Shown here one piece after another: positions 24,889 to 36,061 of a stretch of 64,000 nt of DNA. How positions within the stretch are numbered: position 1 is the first letter of the stretch; every line of letters starts with the position of its first letter. The DNA is from Acidovorax sp. sic0104 (GTDB lineage Bacteria > Pseudomonadota > Gammaproteobacteria > Burkholderiales > Burkholderiaceae_C). The notes beneath the pieces are model-generated. The model worked only from the letters and a program-made list of their open reading frames with translations, made no database searches and was not told the origin of the DNA. The position numbers and the translations under genes were made by a program. The stretch spans positions 1-64,000 of the forward strand of contig NZ_JAHUWH010000012.1 in the NCBI RefSeq assembly GCF_019219095.1, read 5' to 3'.

Positions 24889-26172
24889 ATGCCCCACGAC
24901 ATCGACCTGCTGCAAGCACTGCCGGCGGCGGTACTGGTCACCCAGAACGGCGTCGTCCGCTTCGCGAATGCAGCAGGGGCGCAACTGCTGGGGTTTACGG
25001 AGCCGGACAGCCTGCGGGGGCAGATGCTGGCCCACTTCGTGCACCCGCTGGACCAGCGGCGCTCTCACCGCCGCGTACAAGAGGTTGCCGGTGCGGAACA
25101 GGCCGGGCGGCCCAACAAGGCGTCGGAGTTCAGGGTGCGCACGCTGCAGGGTCACCTGCGCATGGTGCTGGTCAGCAGTGTCGCTATCGACTGGCACGGC
25201 GGGCCCGCAGTGCTGATGACTGGCATGGACATGACGCACCAGAGCGAGATAGAGGCCGAGCTGCGCGAGAGCGAGCAGAACTTCCGTCGACTGTTCGAGA
25301 CCATGCAGGACGTTTACTACCGCACCAACGCCCAGGGCGTGGTGCAGCAGGTAGGCCCTGGTGTGCGGCGCGTGCTGGGCTACGAGCCGCACGAGATCGA
25401 AGGCCGCACTGCCGAGTCCTACTATCCGCACAGCTCCGACCGCGACGCGTTCAAGGCCGCAATCCTCGCGCATGGCGAAGTGTCGGACTTCCCCGGGCAG
25501 ATGGTGCGCCGCGACGGGCAGGTGATCGACATCTCCATCAGCAGCCACGCGCTGTACGACCCTGCGGGCAACTTCGCGGGCGTGGAGGGGATCTACCGCG
25601 ACGTCACACAGCGCAAGAACCTGGAGCGCGAACTGCAGCGCCTGGCCACCACCGACATGCTCACCGGCATGGCCAACCGCCGCGCATTCCTTGAATGCGC
25701 CGAGTCGGTGTACGCGCACTCCCTGGGCAACGGAGAGCCGCTCACCCTGCTGATGCTGGACCTGGACCACTTCAAGTCCATCAACGACCGCTTCGGCCAC
25801 CTGGAGGGCGACCGCGCGCTGGTGGAGTTCGCCCAGGCCGTCAAGAGCCAGCTGCGCGCGAGCGACGTCGTCGGACGCCTGGGTGGAGAGGAATTCGGCG
25901 TGCTGCTGCCGCTCACGGCCATCGAAGAAGGGCTGGAGGTGGCGGCGCGCATCCTCGCCAGCATCTGTGCGCTGCGGCTGACCGACGATACCGGCCAGGC
26001 CTACGGCATCACCGCCAGCATGGGTCTCGGAGCCTTCCGGCACACCGACCGCAGCCTGCGCGATGCACTGGACCGTGCGGACCAGGCGCTGTACCTGGCC
26101 AAGCACCGGGGCCGCAATCAGGTCGCCTCACTGGAGCCCACCGGGCCGCAGCCGCAAACGCCCACTGGTTGA
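24889..26172 (+). CDS. PAS-PAS diguanylate cyclase
   Basis: A 427-residue cytosolic signalling protein: two PAS domains (about residues 5-120 and 125-250) followed by a GGDEF domain. The catalytic motif is GGEEF at 332-336 with DLDHFKSINDRFGH upstream, so it should make c-di-GMP from two GTP. RASD lies five residues before GGEEF, the spacing of the product-inhibition I-site. No membrane helix is seen. The start at 24889 is preferred to an upstream TTG. Its signal is unknown. Confidence 0.9.
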   Translation: MPHDIDLLQALPAAVLVTQNGVVRFANAAGAQLLGFTEPDSLRGQMLAHFVHPLDQRRSHRRVQEVAGAEQAGRPNKASEFRVRTLQGHLRMVLVSSVAIDWHGGPAVLMTGMDMTHQSEIEAELRESEQNFRRLFETMQDVYYRTNAQGVVQQVGPGVRRVLGYEPHEIEGRTAESYYPHSSDRDAFKAAILAHGEVSDFPGQMVRRDGQVIDISISSHALYDPAGNFAGVEGIYRDVTQRKNLERELQRLATTDMLTGMANRRAFLECAESVYAHSLGNGEPLTLLMLDLDHFKSINDRFGHLEGDRALVEFAQAVKSQLRASDVVGRLGGEEFGVLLPLTAIEEGLEVAARILASICALRLTDDTGQAYGITASMGLGAFRHTDRSLRDALDRADQALYLAKHRGRNQVASLEPTGPQPQTPTG

Positions 26173-26226
26173 CCGCCCCCCGCCTGCGGCAGACCCCGAT
26201 GCAGGCGACCAAGCCGACGACCCACA

Positions 26227-26466
26227 TCAGACCCGCAGGCGCTCCTGCTGCAGGTTCCACAGGCAGGCCGCGATGCGCAGCAGCATCTCCATCACGTGCT
26301 CGGCGCCGCCGTGCGACAGCTCCAGGTCGTCGATGATCATGGCCAGTTGCGCGATGGCGTCTTCGGGCGTGGCGGCGCCGCCCGTGTGTGCGATCTCTGC
26401 AATGGCGATGAGTACGTCCGTCCGGTTCATGGGGATGGGCGCGGGGGGGTCGGCGCGGGTGTTCAC
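26227..26466 (-). CDS. small helical protein coupled to a chemoreceptor gene
   Basis: A 79-residue soluble protein with no domain I recognise. The GTG at 26466 overlaps the chemoreceptor stop as GTGA, suggesting translational coupling; an ATG 12 codons later (26430) is an alternative. The body is predicted helical ([48 protein letters not shown]). It may be an accessory to the receptor, but that rests only on position. Confidence 0.6.
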   Translation of the reverse strand: MNTRADPPAPIPMNRTDVLIAIAEIAHTGGAATPEDAIAQLAMIIDDLELSHGGAEHVMEMLLRIAACLWNLQQERLRV

Positions 26467-28091
26467 CGGGGCGCCATGGACAGCCGGGGCTGCGCTACGG
26501 CGTCCGTGCTGGCCAGGCGCAGCGGCTCGTCGCCGGCCGCGCCGGCCTGCGGGCCCAGCTGAAACTGGCGGATCACGTCCAGCAGGCGCCGCGCCTGGTT
26601 TTTCATTCCGGCGGAAGCCGACGAGCTATCGTCCACCAGTGCCGCATTCTGCTGCGTGGCCACATCGAGCTGGCGCACGGCCTCGCCGATCTGCGCGATG
26701 CCCCGCGCCTGCTCCTGGCCCGCGCCCTGGATCTCGCTGATCAGCTCCACCACCTGGTCCACATGGCGCACGGTGTTGGCTACGCGCTCGCCCGCCTGGC
26801 CGACCAGCGCGGAGCCGCGCTCCACACCCCGCACGCTGGCGGTGATGAGGCCGCGGATTTCACGCGCCGCAGTGCTGCTGCGCTGCGACAGGCCCCGCAC
26901 CTCGCCGGCCACCACCGCAAAGCCGCGCCCCTGCTCGCCCGCGCGGGCCGCCTCCACAGCGGCGTTGAGCGCCAGCAGATTGGTCTGGAAGGCGATGTCG
27001 TCGATGACCTTGATGATGTCGGTGATCTTGCGCGACTGGGCGTTGATCTCCTGCATGGTGGCGATGACGTCCTGCATCACGCTGCCGCCTTCGTTGGCGA
27101 CCTTGCTGGCCTCCTGGGCCAGCCGCGTGGCGCGGCCGGCGTTGTCGGTGTTGTGCTGCACGGTGGCGGTCAATTGCTCCATCGATGCGGCCGTCTCCTG
27201 CAGGCTCGATGCCTGCACCTCGGTTCGGCGGGCCAGGTCCTCGGCACCGCCTGCGATCTGCACCGCATCCCGGGCCACGGTCTCGGTGCTGTCGCGCACC
27301 TCGCTGATCACGCGCACCAGCTGGCCGTTCATCTCGCGCAGGGCGCCCAGCAGCTCGGCCGTCTCGTCGGTGCCCTGCACTTCGATGCGCGCGCTCAGAT
27401 CCCCGCCGGCCACCGTGCGCGCCACGGCCACGGCCTGCTGCAGCGGCCGCGAGATGGACCGGGTGATAACCACCGCCATCGCGGCGCCCGCCAGCAACGC
27501 CAGCGCGGTGGCGGCCAGCATCCACACATGGATGGTCTCGCTCATGGCGCGTGCGGCGCCGAATTCCTCGGCCGCCACGCGCACCTGCAGTTCCACCAGC
27601 CGCTGCACGGCGTCCTGAACCTTGGCTGCGTGGGGTCGGATCTGGTTGATGTAAAGCTCGGAGCCATCGTCGTATTTGCCGCCCACCAGCGCGGCGGCGG
27701 CGGGGATCAGCCCCTGGTCGAGATAGGTGGCATTGGCCTGGGCGAACACACGGGCCAGCGCGTCTTCTTCTGCGCCGAGCGGCTGTGCGGTGTAGGTCTT
27801 CCACAGGGTACGGATGCGCTCCAGGTTGGCCGTGAGCGCCGCGTGGGTGGCCTGGTTGGCGGTGCCAGGGTCCATGAGCATGTCCATCACCAGCATGCGG
27901 TTGCGCTGCGTGAGGTGGCTGATCTCCGCCAGCACGCCCAGCGGCACCGTGCGGTCGCCATACAGCGCCGCGCTGCGCTCGGTCAAGCGCTTGGCGCCGC
28001 TGATGCCGCCTGCGGCCAATGCCGATAGCAAGAGCAAAAGCACCGCGAACGCCAAGGCCAGGCGGGTGCCGATTTTCATGGTCTGCAGCAT
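26463..28091 (-). CDS. methyl-accepting chemotaxis protein
   Basis: A 542-residue inner-membrane chemoreceptor. A first membrane helix is at about residues 10-30, then a periplasmic four-helix-bundle-type sensor domain of about 155 residues (TarH/4HB_MCP style), a second helix near 190-212, HAMP, and a cytoplasmic signalling domain with the conserved hairpin tip [20 protein letters not shown] and [16 protein letters not shown]. No C-terminal CheR-binding pentapeptide is present. The start [15 protein letters not shown] at 28091 puts the membrane helix at the right distance. Ligand unknown. Confidence 0.93.
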   Translation of the reverse strand: MLQTMKIGTRLALAFAVLLLLLSALAAGGISGAKRLTERSAALYGDRTVPLGVLAEISHLTQRNRMLVMDMLMDPGTANQATHAALTANLERIRTLWKTYTAQPLGAEEDALARVFAQANATYLDQGLIPAAAALVGGKYDDGSELYINQIRPHAAKVQDAVQRLVELQVRVAAEEFGAARAMSETIHVWMLAATALALLAGAAMAVVITRSISRPLQQAVAVARTVAGGDLSARIEVQGTDETAELLGALREMNGQLVRVISEVRDSTETVARDAVQIAGGAEDLARRTEVQASSLQETAASMEQLTATVQHNTDNAGRATRLAQEASKVANEGGSVMQDVIATMQEINAQSRKITDIIKVIDDIAFQTNLLALNAAVEAARAGEQGRGFAVVAGEVRGLSQRSSTAAREIRGLITASVRGVERGSALVGQAGERVANTVRHVDQVVELISEIQGAGQEQARGIAQIGEAVRQLDVATQQNAALVDDSSSASAGMKNQARRLLDVIRQFQLGPQAGAAGDEPLRLASTDAVAQPRLSMAPR

Positions 28092-28398
28092 GTGAACTTT
28101 CTGATCGACCCGGCGGGCCGGCAGCCTTGGGATGCGGCTACCCGTGCGACATATCCGCCGGTGCGCAGATACTATTTGTTTCAAATGACAAAATCATGAC
28201 TTGGCATATATTCACACGCCATTTAATCCATTGAAAATAATTTCAATATCTTTATTTTGATTATCTGCAACCCGCAAAAGCCACCGCACCCGCGCATCCA
28301 GGTCGCTTCGGATCCGGCACAGGCCGCAGCTCAACGGCCAACGCCTGGCCAGCACCGCACGCCCCGATAATTCGAACACAGCGAAAATACCGGGCACC
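28092..28398. other. AT-rich divergent intergenic region
   Basis: About 307 bp between the divergent chemoreceptor and CYTH-CHAD genes. The middle (28160-28260) is markedly AT-rich compared with its surroundings and contains an inverted repeat at 28230-28247, ATTGAAA and TTTCAAT around 4 bases. It probably holds both promoters and perhaps a regulator site; no factor can be named. Confidence 0.45.
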
Positions 28399-29988
28399 AT
28401 GGAAATCGAATTCAAGTTCTGCATTCCCCCAGCACAACTGGCCGCAGTCACCGCCGCCGTTCGCCGCGGCCGGCACACGCCCATTCGCATGGAGGCGCGC
28501 TATTTCGACACGCCCGATGCCGCCCTGTCGTCGCGCGGCATCGCGCTGCGCCTGCGGCGTGAGGGCGACCGCTGGGTTCAGACCGTGAAGGCGCTGGGCG
28601 ACGGCCCGCTGGACCGCCACGAGCACAACGTGGAGCGCGGCCCGGCCAGCCCGGCTGGCGCACCCGCACTGCAGCCCGGACTGCATGCGGGATCGCCGGC
28701 CGGAGACATCCTGGTGCGCGCGCTGCAGGGCGCGGCCGGCCCCCTGGCAGAAACCTACGGCACCGAGATGGACCGCATCACCCGCGACATCCGCTTTGCC
28801 GGGGGCATGGCCGAGCTGGCGCTCGACACCGGCCGCGTGGTGGCCCGCCGGGGCACCCCGCAGCAGCAGGAGGCCCGCATCTGCGAACTGGAGTTGGAAC
28901 TCAAAAGCGGCCCCGTGGCCGGCCTGGCCCGGCTCGCCGACACCTGGGCGCAGCAGCACGGCCTGGTGCTGAGCACCATATCCAAGGCCGAGCGCGGAGA
29001 ACGGCTGCTGGCCCCCCAGTGGGTGCGCCCGGCGGTGTCGGCACGCCCGCTGCGCGCGGGCAGCGCAGCGCCGTTGTTGCTGGATGCGGCCCACCTGCAG
29101 CGCGCCGTGCTGTCCCACTGCCTGGTGCAGATCCTGGGCAATGCCAGCGAAATCGTCGAAACCACGCTGCCCACCACCGACCTGGCCGAGCACGTCCACC
29201 AGCTGCGCATCGGCATCCGCCGCCTGCGCACCGCGCTGCGCGAGTTGGACGCCCTGGCCCCCGGGCGCTTTGCCCCGCACTGGGAGCCCGCGCTGCGGGA
29301 CGTTTTTCAGCGCCTGGGCAGCCTGCGCGACCGCGAGCAGATCCTGCGCGCCATCAACGCCGAACTGCGCGATGCGGGCGCACCGGCATCGCTGCTGATG
29401 CCGCTGGGTGATACGCCAGAGCATGCCGCGGCCGACATCGTGCGCACACCGGCGTTCCAGTCCGCGCTGGTCGATCTCATGGGCTTCACGGCCGACAAGG
29501 CGGAGCCCACCGACGGCGCACAGGCCCTGCCCCCGAAGGACGTGCGCCGCACGCTCCAGAAGAAGCTGCAGTCGCTGCGCACCCAGGTGCTCGACGACGG
29601 GCGCCGCATCGACACGCTGGCCGCACCCGCGCAGCACCGCCTGCGCAAACGCCTCAAGCGCCTGCGCTACCTGGCGGAGTTTCTGGTGCCCGCCTTCGAT
29701 GGCGACGAGGGCGATGCCTTTTTGCAGAGTCTGCGCCCCGCTCTGGCCGCGCTGGGCCGGCTGCACGACGAACGCGTGGCCAGCGACCTGTACACCGAGA
29801 TCGCCACCCGGGACGCCCGCGCCTGGTTCGGCGTGGGCTGGCTGGCGGCCCGGCGCCAGCGCACCACCACGGTCAGCCGCAAGGCCCTGGCGCGCATTGG
29901 CGAGGTCCCGCGCCTGCGCAAGGCCAAGGTACCGAAGGCCTCCAAGGCAGCGAACGCAGCAAAGGCGGCAAAAGCGCACAGAGCCTGA
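28399..29988 (+). CDS. CYTH-CHAD protein (probable inorganic triphosphatase)
   Basis: A 529-residue cytosolic protein. The N-terminal CYTH domain (about residues 1-200) begins with the ExExK motif as EIEFKF (Glu2, Glu4, Lys6), with RMEARYFDT and LRLRREGDRWVQTVK, the triphosphate-tunnel residues of YgiF-like triphosphatases. The C-terminal CHAD domain (about 225-500) has conserved histidines and LRIGIRRLRTALRE and RLRKRLKRLRYLAEF; CHAD domains bind polyphosphate. The last ~30 residues are a Lys/Ala-rich low-complexity tail, which could add further anion binding. It stands alone. Confidence 0.88.
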   Translation: MEIEFKFCIPPAQLAAVTAAVRRGRHTPIRMEARYFDTPDAALSSRGIALRLRREGDRWVQTVKALGDGPLDRHEHNVERGPASPAGAPALQPGLHAGSPAGDILVRALQGAAGPLAETYGTEMDRITRDIRFAGGMAELALDTGRVVARRGTPQQQEARICELELELKSGPVAGLARLADTWAQQHGLVLSTISKAERGERLLAPQWVRPAVSARPLRAGSAAPLLLDAAHLQRAVLSHCLVQILGNASEIVETTLPTTDLAEHVHQLRIGIRRLRTALRELDALAPGRFAPHWEPALRDVFQRLGSLRDREQILRAINAELRDAGAPASLLMPLGDTPEHAAADIVRTPAFQSALVDLMGFTADKAEPTDGAQALPPKDVRRTLQKKLQSLRTQVLDDGRRIDTLAAPAQHRLRKRLKRLRYLAEFLVPAFDGDEGDAFLQSLRPALAALGRLHDERVASDLYTEIATRDARAWFGVGWLAARRQRTTTVSRKALARIGEVPRLRKAKVPKASKAANAAKAAKAHRA

Positions 29989-30012
29989 CCGGACCACCGG
30001 GCACCGGGCACA

Positions 30013-30747
30013 ATGCCCCGCATGACGGCCTCCACCCCACCCCGGCGCGCAGGCGCGCGCGGGCAGACCCAGACCCCTGCCCCCTCTCCAGCCGCCACCG
30101 CCCCCCACGGCCGCTCACACCACCGTGCCATCCCCGGCAAGGAGCAGATCGCGCTGCTCGACGTCTTCGAGCGGCTGGGCACGGACCGCATCACGCTGGT
30201 GCGCACGACCGAGCAGGCCGACCGGGCGCGCGAGGCGCTGTGCGCCGCCACGGCCTGGGGCTTCGACACCGAATCCAAGCCCACCTTCGTGCAGGGGGAA
30301 GCGTCGGACGGCCCGCACATCGTGCAACTGGCCACGCTGGACCACGCCTGGGTCTTTCAGCTGCAGGACGCAGGTTGCCGCGCGCGTGTGGCCGATCTGC
30401 TGGCGCTGCACGGCGTGACCAAGGCAGGTTTTGGCCTGGGCGACGACACCAAGCGCATCAAGGCCAAGCTGGGCGTGGAGCCCGCCGATGTGCTGGAGCT
30501 CAACACCATGTTTCGCCAGCGCGGCTACCGCAAGGACATGGGGGTGAAAGCCGCCGTGGCAGTGCTGTTCCACCGGCGCTTCCTCAAGTCCAAGAAAGCC
30601 GCGACCTCCAATTGGGCCAATGAGCGCCTGACGGAGGCGCAGGTGCTCTACGCGGCCAACGACGCCTGGGCCGCGCTGCGCGTGTTCCACGCACTCCAGG
30701 GGTCTGAAGCCCCCATAGCAGACGGAGAGGACAAGCGTTCGCTATAA
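30013..30747 (+). CDS. RNase D-like 3'-5' exonuclease
   Basis: A 244-residue protein with a DEDDy exonuclease domain: Exo I FDTES (Asp85, Glu87), Exo II around GLGDDTKRI (Asp144 or Asp145), and Exo III with Tyr213 and Asp217 (YAANDAWAAL). There is no HRDC domain, so it is shorter than RNase D and resembles the stand-alone domain proteins. The first ~40 residues are low-complexity. A second ATG lies nine bases downstream. Its stop codon and the last few residues lie in a family A repeat. Substrate (RNA or DNA ends) unknown. Confidence 0.82.
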   Translation: MPRMTASTPPRRAGARGQTQTPAPSPAATAPHGRSHHRAIPGKEQIALLDVFERLGTDRITLVRTTEQADRAREALCAATAWGFDTESKPTFVQGEASDGPHIVQLATLDHAWVFQLQDAGCRARVADLLALHGVTKAGFGLGDDTKRIKAKLGVEPADVLELNTMFRQRGYRKDMGVKAAVAVLFHRRFLKSKKAATSNWANERLTEAQVLYAANDAWAALRVFHALQGSEAPIADGEDKRSL

Positions 30748-30797
30748 AAATGAGAGCCACTCGCGCTTAACCAGCAAGAGACCGAGCCACTTTTAAC
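30741..30797 (+). repeat. short interspersed repeat, family A, copy 4
   Basis: Contains GAGAGCCACTCGCGCTTAACC, then AGCAAGAGACCGAGCC and CTTTTAA. It begins within the last two codons of the exonuclease gene and provides its stop codon, then runs into the gap before fadH. Confidence 0.5.
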
Positions 30798-30855
30798 CTT
30801 AAAACTGCGGCCTGACGCTTGCCGGATGCACCCGCGGGCCGCAACCCAGGCCCGC

Positions 30856-32976
<2,121 letters not shown>

Positions 32977-33009
32977 CTAGAAATGTTTTCTAGAACTTTA
33001 TTCTAGAAT
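32977..33009. promoter_or_regulatory. candidate TetR operator between fadH and the TetR gene
   Basis: Two copies of the palindrome TTCTAGAA occur at 32988-32995 and 33001-33008, 13 bp apart; the second is flanked to give ATTCTAGAAT. An overlapping inverted repeat CTAGAAA/TTTCTAG spans 32977-32993. All lie in the 47-bp divergent gap, so one regulator bound here would cover both start regions. Confidence 0.65.
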
Positions 33010-33017
33010 CGAGTGCC

Positions 33018-33641
33018 ATGGCAAGCCGCACTTCCCCCACCCCGCCCACCGAAGCCACTGCAGACCGCCGCCAGGACATCCTGAGCGCCGCCCTCGCCTG
33101 CGCGGCCGAAGGCGGTGTGGACGCCGTCACCATCGACGGCGTGCGGGCCCGGTGCGGCGCCAGCGTGGGCAGCATTTATCACCACTTCGGCAACCGCGAC
33201 GGCATCGTGGCGGCGCTGTTCTTCGACATCTTTCACGATCAGTCACGCAGCGTGCAGGCGCAGCTCGATGCCTCGAGCGGCGTGGAAGCCGGTGTGCGCG
33301 CCCTGGTCACCGGCTATCTCGACTGGGTCGTGGCGCAGCCCGAGCGGGCGCGCTTCTTGTTCCAGGCCCGGGGCGCCGTGGCGGCCGGCCCACGCTCGCC
33401 CGACCTGGCCGAGGTGGCCCGCCGCCGCAACCAGGCCCTGGTGGCCTGGTTCGAGCCGCAGCGCCGTGCGGGCGCGGTGATGGACCTGCCTTGCGAGCTG
33501 ATGCCCTCGCTGGTGATGGGGCCGGTGCAAAGCTACTGCCGCGCCTGGCTGTCCGACCGCGCCGGCACGGGCACGCTGCCATCGCCCGAGACGTACCGCA
33601 GCGAGCTGGCAGCGGCAGCGTGGCGCGCGGTCAGGGTGTAA
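33018..33641 (+). CDS. TetR-family repressor
   Basis: A 207-residue regulator with the N-terminal TetR helix-turn-helix at about residues 18-62 (ILSAALACAAEGGVDAVTID; CGASVGSIYHHFGNRDGIV) and a helical ligand domain. It is divergent from fadH with only 47 bp between, and palindromes suited to a TetR dimer fill that gap. By analogy with FadR/PsrA-like regulators the ligand may be an acyl-CoA or fatty acid; this is inference. Confidence 0.88.
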   Translation: MASRTSPTPPTEATADRRQDILSAALACAAEGGVDAVTIDGVRARCGASVGSIYHHFGNRDGIVAALFFDIFHDQSRSVQAQLDASSGVEAGVRALVTGYLDWVVAQPERARFLFQARGAVAAGPRSPDLAEVARRRNQALVAWFEPQRRAGAVMDLPCELMPSLVMGPVQSYCRAWLSDRAGTGTLPSPETYRSELAAAAWRAVRV

Positions 33642-33679
33642 GGCGCAACGCCTCCGATTTCGCCATCCGATACCCAAAG

Positions 33680-33741
33680 ACCGTTCACGCTGAGCTTGTC
33701 GAAGCGCCGCGCAAGGCTTCGACAGGCTCAGCCCGAACGGT
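33680..33741. repeat. REP-like palindromic repeat, copy 2
   Basis: A 62-bp palindrome whose 26-bp arms differ at only three positions, with a 10-base loop (GCCGCGCAAG). Outer ends are ACCGTTCACGCTGAGC and GCTCAGCCCGAACGGT. It lies between the TetR gene and slyX, which converge here. It matches copy 1 at 7397-7458 over its full length. Confidence 0.8.
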
Positions 33742-33829
33742 GGTGGGTGGTGTCACGCGCCCTGTAAGCGTCGTCGATCAAATCGGTCATTGGCTGACAA
33801 CTCGTGCTGCCACAGAGCCCAGCGACCGG

Positions 33830-34072
33830 TCAGTAATGCGGCGGCAGTTCGTCGCGCAGGTTGCGCGGCGCCGCCGTGCCGCCGCCTTCGGGCACCTGCC
33901 GGCGCAGCTGGATGACTTCCTGCGCCAGCCGGTCGATCAGCTCCTGCTGGCGGTAGATGGTCATGTTGAGCTGGTCCAGCAGGTCCTCGGTGAAGCTGGC
34001 CTTGATCTCCAGACTCTCCAGCCGCTCGATGATGCGCCGCTGCTCAGGACTGGGCTCAGAGGTAGATTCCAT
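33830..34072 (-). CDS. slyX: SlyX-family protein
   Basis: An 80-residue soluble coiled-coil protein: RIIERLESLEIKASFTEDLL then LNMTIYRQQELIDRLAQEV, and the C-terminal RDELPPHY that marks SlyX proteins. Function is unknown; the name comes from linkage to slyD. The start MESTSEPSPEQ at 34072 is the family start; the frame is open to 34123 upstream. Confidence 0.88.
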   Translation of the reverse strand: MESTSEPSPEQRRIIERLESLEIKASFTEDLLDQLNMTIYRQQELIDRLAQEVIQLRRQVPEGGGTAAPRNLRDELPPHY

Positions 34073-34130
34073 AGGTTTCCAATACAACCGTGAACTCATT
34101 GGTGGGCACCGCCCTGCCAGCAACCGCCGC

Positions 34131-34222
34131 GCAAGGGCCGCCCCGCCGCGCTGGCGGTGTCCCCCTTCCCGGATTGCAAAGCAATTCGAGAGAAGGGGGA
34201 AGGCGCGAAGCGACTCAGGGGG
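34131..34222. repeat. hairpin-forming intergenic repeat, family B, copy 1
   Basis: Begins GCAAGGGCCGCCCCGCCGC and ends GACTCAGGGGG. Inside, 34161-34199 folds as CCCCCTTC/GAAGGGGG around an inner stem CGGATTGC/GCAATTCG with AAA loop. It directly follows, and slightly overlaps, the end of the leftward aminotransferase gene, whose last codons and stop lie in it. The second copy at 43916-44006 keeps the same fold with different inner bases. Confidence 0.75.
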
Positions 34223-35414
34223 TTGTCACCGCTTGCCCCAGGCGCGCCACGCCTTCGCGGATCTTTGCCACGTCGGCCGTCGCGAACGACAGGCGCAGTG
34301 TGGCGTGGTCGGGGTTGGCGCAGAAGAACGGCGTGCCGGGCACGAAGGCCACGCCCTTTTCGATGGCGCGCTTGGCCAGCACATTGCCGTCGGCCACCTT
34401 GCCGCCCGCGCCGGTCAGGCGCGCCCACACGAACAGGCCGCCCTGGGGCTGCACGAACTCGATGGCGTCGCCCAGGTCCTTGCGCAGCGCATCGCCCATG
34501 GCCTGGGCACGCTCGGCGTACACCTTGCGCACGTTGGCCAGGGTGGCGGGCATGCGGCCGGCCTTGAGGTACTGCGCGGCCGTGGCCTGTGCGAAGGTGC
34601 TGGTGTGCGCATCGCTGAACTGCTTGCACATGGTGGCCTTGGCCAGCAGCTCGGCCGGAGCGATCATCCAGCCCACGCGCAGGCCGGGCGAGAGCACCTT
34701 GCTCAGGCTGCCGCAATGCACCAGCAGCTCGCGACTGCCGGGCACGCTGGCCGACAGGTTGAGCAAGCTGGGGGGTGGCGCATCGCCAAAATACAGGTCT
34801 CCGTAGGGGTCGTCCTCGACGATCAGGGTGTTGTGCTTCACCGCCATTTCCAGCACGGCCTTGCGGCGCTCGGCGCTCAGCATGGCGCCGCTGGGGTTGC
34901 CGAAGGTGGGGATCAGGTACACGAACTTGGGCTTGTGCTCGGCGATCAGCTTTTCCAGCTCGTCGGTCTTCACGCCGTTGGCGTCGATGGGTGCGCTGAT
35001 GAGTTCGGCGCCGTACAGGCGAAAGCACTGGATGGTGGCCAGGAAGGTCGGGCCTTCCACGATGACCTTGTCGCCGGGGCTGATGAGCGTCTTGCCCAGC
35101 AGGTCCAGCGCCTGCTGGCTGCCGGTGGTGACGATGAGGTTGTCGGCGGCGACCGCCGTGGCGCCCTTGGATGCCATGAAGGCGGCCAGCTGCTCGCGCA
35201 GCGGGTTGTAGCCCTCGGTCGCGCCGTATTGCAGTGCGGCGCCGGGTTCTTCGGCCAGCGCGGCGTTGCTGGCAGCACGGATGCCATCCACATCGAACAT
35301 CGCGCTGTCCGGGAAGCCGCCCGCAAAGCTGATGATGCCGGGCTTGCCCAGCAGCTTGAAAAGCTCGCGGATGGCGGAGGTTTCTACATTGTTCAGGCGG
35401 TCGGCGAATTGCAT
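34215..35414 (-). CDS. PLP-dependent aminotransferase (class I/II, LysN/2-aminoadipate type)
   Basis: A 399-residue fold-type I aminotransferase without the GntR domain of MocR proteins. FAGGFPDSAMFD near residue 31, YGATEGYNPLREQLA, TTGSQQALDLL, FGNPSGAMLS, and the PLP Lys239 in SLSKVLSPGLRVGW identify the branch that includes 2-aminoadipate and aromatic/branched aminotransferases. The amino donor and acceptor cannot be fixed from sequence. Its C-terminus (VTTP) is encoded by a family B repeat. Confidence 0.88.
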   Translation of the reverse strand: MQFADRLNNVETSAIRELFKLLGKPGIISFAGGFPDSAMFDVDGIRAASNAALAEEPGAALQYGATEGYNPLREQLAAFMASKGATAVAADNLIVTTGSQQALDLLGKTLISPGDKVIVEGPTFLATIQCFRLYGAELISAPIDANGVKTDELEKLIAEHKPKFVYLIPTFGNPSGAMLSAERRKAVLEMAVKHNTLIVEDDPYGDLYFGDAPPPSLLNLSASVPGSRELLVHCGSLSKVLSPGLRVGWMIAPAELLAKATMCKQFSDAHTSTFAQATAAQYLKAGRMPATLANVRKVYAERAQAMGDALRKDLGDAIEFVQPQGGLFVWARLTGAGGKVADGNVLAKRAIEKGVAFVPGTPFFCANPDHATLRLSFATADVAKIREGVARLGQAVTTP

Positions 35415-35546
35415 GGCGTCAACAAGGTGGGTGGCGAAGAATCTGCCATTGTCGCCAATTGCCGAGCAGGTTTCCTGCGACGGGCAAGGTGTTTACGATG
35501 CAAGGCGCCGCGTTGTCGGCCACCACCCGCCTGAAAGACCTGCCCC

Positions 35547-36023
35547 ATGCCCCTCGAAATCCGCCAATTGCCCCGCATGCGCCTGGCCTACATGCGCCAG
35601 ACCGGCCCCTACGGCCCGTCGCTCACGCACCTGTGGGACCGCTTTGGCCGGTGGTGCCAGGCCCATGGCCTGGCCGAGCCGCGCCCCAAGTACTACGGGA
35701 TCAGCCTGGACAACCCCGCCTGCACCCCGCCCGAGCAGTGCCGCTACGACGCCTGCGTGCAGGTCGGCGTGGGCTTGCGCACGGGCACCGAGGCGATGGT
35801 GCAGGACTTTGCGGGCGGCGACTACGCCTGCCTGCAGTTCGTGGGCACCGGGCCGGAGATCGGCGCGGCCTGGGCGGGCATGATGGCCCCGGGGCAGATC
35901 CCCGCGGGCTGGGAAGTGGCCGCGCGGCCGGCGGTCGAGGTGTATGACGAGCACTTCGCCGTCAACCCCGCCACGGGCGCGTTTGCCTGCTGGCTGTGCC
36001 TGGCGGTGCAGCGCAAGGCCTGA
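35547..36023 (+). CDS. GyrI-like effector-binding domain protein
   Basis: A 158-residue protein consisting only of the AraC-effector-binding/GyrI-like fold (MPLEIRQLPRMRLAYMRQTG; YDACVQVGVGLRTG; CLQFVGTGPEIGAAW; VEVYDEHFAVNP). There is no DNA-binding domain. Such proteins bind small hydrophobic molecules or protect DNA gyrase; some hydrolyse. It stands between two leftward genes. Confidence 0.8.
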   Translation: MPLEIRQLPRMRLAYMRQTGPYGPSLTHLWDRFGRWCQAHGLAEPRPKYYGISLDNPACTPPEQCRYDACVQVGVGLRTGTEAMVQDFAGGDYACLQFVGTGPEIGAAWAGMMAPGQIPAGWEVAARPAVEVYDEHFAVNPATGAFACWLCLAVQRKA

Positions 36024-36061
36024 GCAAGCCCCCCCCGCGCCCCAGCGCGCCGCCTTCTTGT

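Noticed and set aside
28261..30108. 615-codon minus-strand frame across the CYTH-CHAD gene
   Set aside because: Antisense shadow without recognisable features.
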